A DNA stretch of 24,028 bases from the NCBI GenBank assembly GCA_964518335.1, contig CAZFDT010000076.1, forward strand, positions 1-24,028. The letters run 5' to 3'. The stretch comes from CAZFDT01 sp964518335. Lineage in GTDB: Bacteria > Planctomycetota > Phycisphaerae > Phycisphaerales > Phycisphaeraceae. Every line of letters begins with the position of its first letter. The first letter of the stretch is position 1. Positions 23,799 through 24,028 of the stretch are shown here, in pieces. The translations under genes and the position numbers were made by a program. The notes under the pieces were generated by a model that saw nothing but the letters and a program-made list of their open reading frames with translations, was not told the origin of the DNA and searched no databases.

Positions 23799-23830
23799 GT
23801 TGGCGTTGCGCTGTGGCCTGCGGCGCCAAC
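23799..23830 (+). promoter_or_regulatory. Hairpin in the tRNA 5' leader
   Basis: GTTGGCG (23799-23805) pairs perfectly with CGCCAAC (23824-23830), 44 nt before the tRNA. It may be a processing or attenuation stem in the precursor transcript. Confidence 0.35.
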
Positions 23831-23874
23831 AGGTGCCATCGAGCACCATTAGCCAAGTAAAGGCAAGTATTTAA

Positions 23875-23948
23875 GGGCTCGTAGCTCAGTTGGCTAGAGC
23901 GCACCCCTGATAAGGGTGAGGTCGCGTGTTCGACTCACGCCGGGCCCA
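23875..23948 (+). tRNA. tRNA-Ile(GAU)
   Basis: A complete cloverleaf is visible. The acceptor arms are GGGCTCG/CGGGCCC (one G-U pair), and the D stem is GCTC/GAGC. The anticodon stem CACCC/GGGTG holds the loop CTGATAA (anticodon GAT), and the T stem GCGTG/CACGC has loop TTCGACT. The discriminator base is A and no CCA is encoded (followed by TTCG), so CCA addition is needed. This isoacceptor usually lies in 16S-23S spacers, but no 16S gene precedes it. The 80 bases after it show no further gene, only a TTGACG at about 23995 that could be a -35 for a gene beyond the window. Confidence 0.96.
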
Positions 23949-24028
23949 TTCGTAAGTACTAATCAAAGCATGATTTAGAGCACCTAAAAGAACTCTTGAC
24001 GGAATCTTCGCCTGCAGATGACGCTGCA

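Larger units (their letters stand above)
23548..23874. other. Non-coding region upstream of tRNA-Ile
   Basis: No supported gene is seen. A small stem, CACGG/CCGTG with a 7-nt loop (23613-23629), lies about 65 bp after galM and could be a weak terminator. The distal part holds a promoter and a hairpin leading into the tRNA. No 16S rRNA 3' end is present here. Confidence 0.5.

Noticed and set aside
1..24028. CRISPR array, prophage, integron, toxin-antitoxin or defence system
   Set aside because: No regularly spaced repeats, integrase, phage genes or recognised defence domains are visible. Only a single insertion sequence is present.

Overview
The window looks like a chromosomal segment of a Planctomycetota bacterium, most likely class Phycisphaerae. 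The evidence is high GC and short PEP-CTERM secreted proteins. There is also a type II pseudopilin-like protein with the H-X9-DG C-terminal motif, a dockerin-like repeat next to a PEP-CTERM tail, AGE and Gfo/Idh sugar enzymes, and a tRNA-Ile(GAU) that is not inside a 16S-23S spacer. The assignment rests on family content only.

Left flank (1-4077): a decayed sugar-catabolic region. An AGE-type sugar 2-epimerase is interrupted by an in-frame amber codon. A convergent Gfo/Idh/MocA oxidoreductase has lost its Rossmann domain. A complete IS5-family (IS427-like) element with a programmed -1 frameshift signal is inserted beside them. The next 700 bp hold no convincing gene.

Centre (4078-15073): a compact alpha-glucan (starch/maltodextrin) utilisation locus without SusC/SusD. 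Four genes on the minus strand encode a pseudopilin-like protein, two PEP-CTERM proteins, and a 969-residue secreted GH13 amylase with dockerin-like and PEP-CTERM ends. Divergent from them are a LacI-type regulator, a CBM48-GH13 cyclomaltodextrinase/neopullulanase-like enzyme, and a CBM20 protein fused to an esterase-D fold that appears to have lost its catalytic Ser and His. The divergent intergenic region is unusually legible: two promoters share an identical -35 region as a perfect 10-bp inverted repeat, both have 16-bp spacers, and an 18-bp LacI-type operator covers the rightward -10 box.

Right part (15078-24028): mostly general genes. These are a SprT-like metalloprotein, an orphan Dpp/Opp-type ABC ATPase, an HtrA/DegP protease, a short-chain dehydrogenase, pyrE, a clan GH-O (GH52/GH116-like) glycosidase, galM and tRNA-Ile(GAU). 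Several of these genes have a TATACT/TACACT -10 box exactly 6-7 nt before the ATG, which suggests leaderless transcripts. The glucan locus uses Shine-Dalgarno leaders instead.

Working together (inferred): the surface or secreted amylase attacks polymer, the CBM-bearing enzymes bind and trim oligosaccharides, and the LacI protein senses a product. The galM and GH-O genes extend the carbohydrate theme. No exosortase, glucan transporter or SusCD pair lies in the window.
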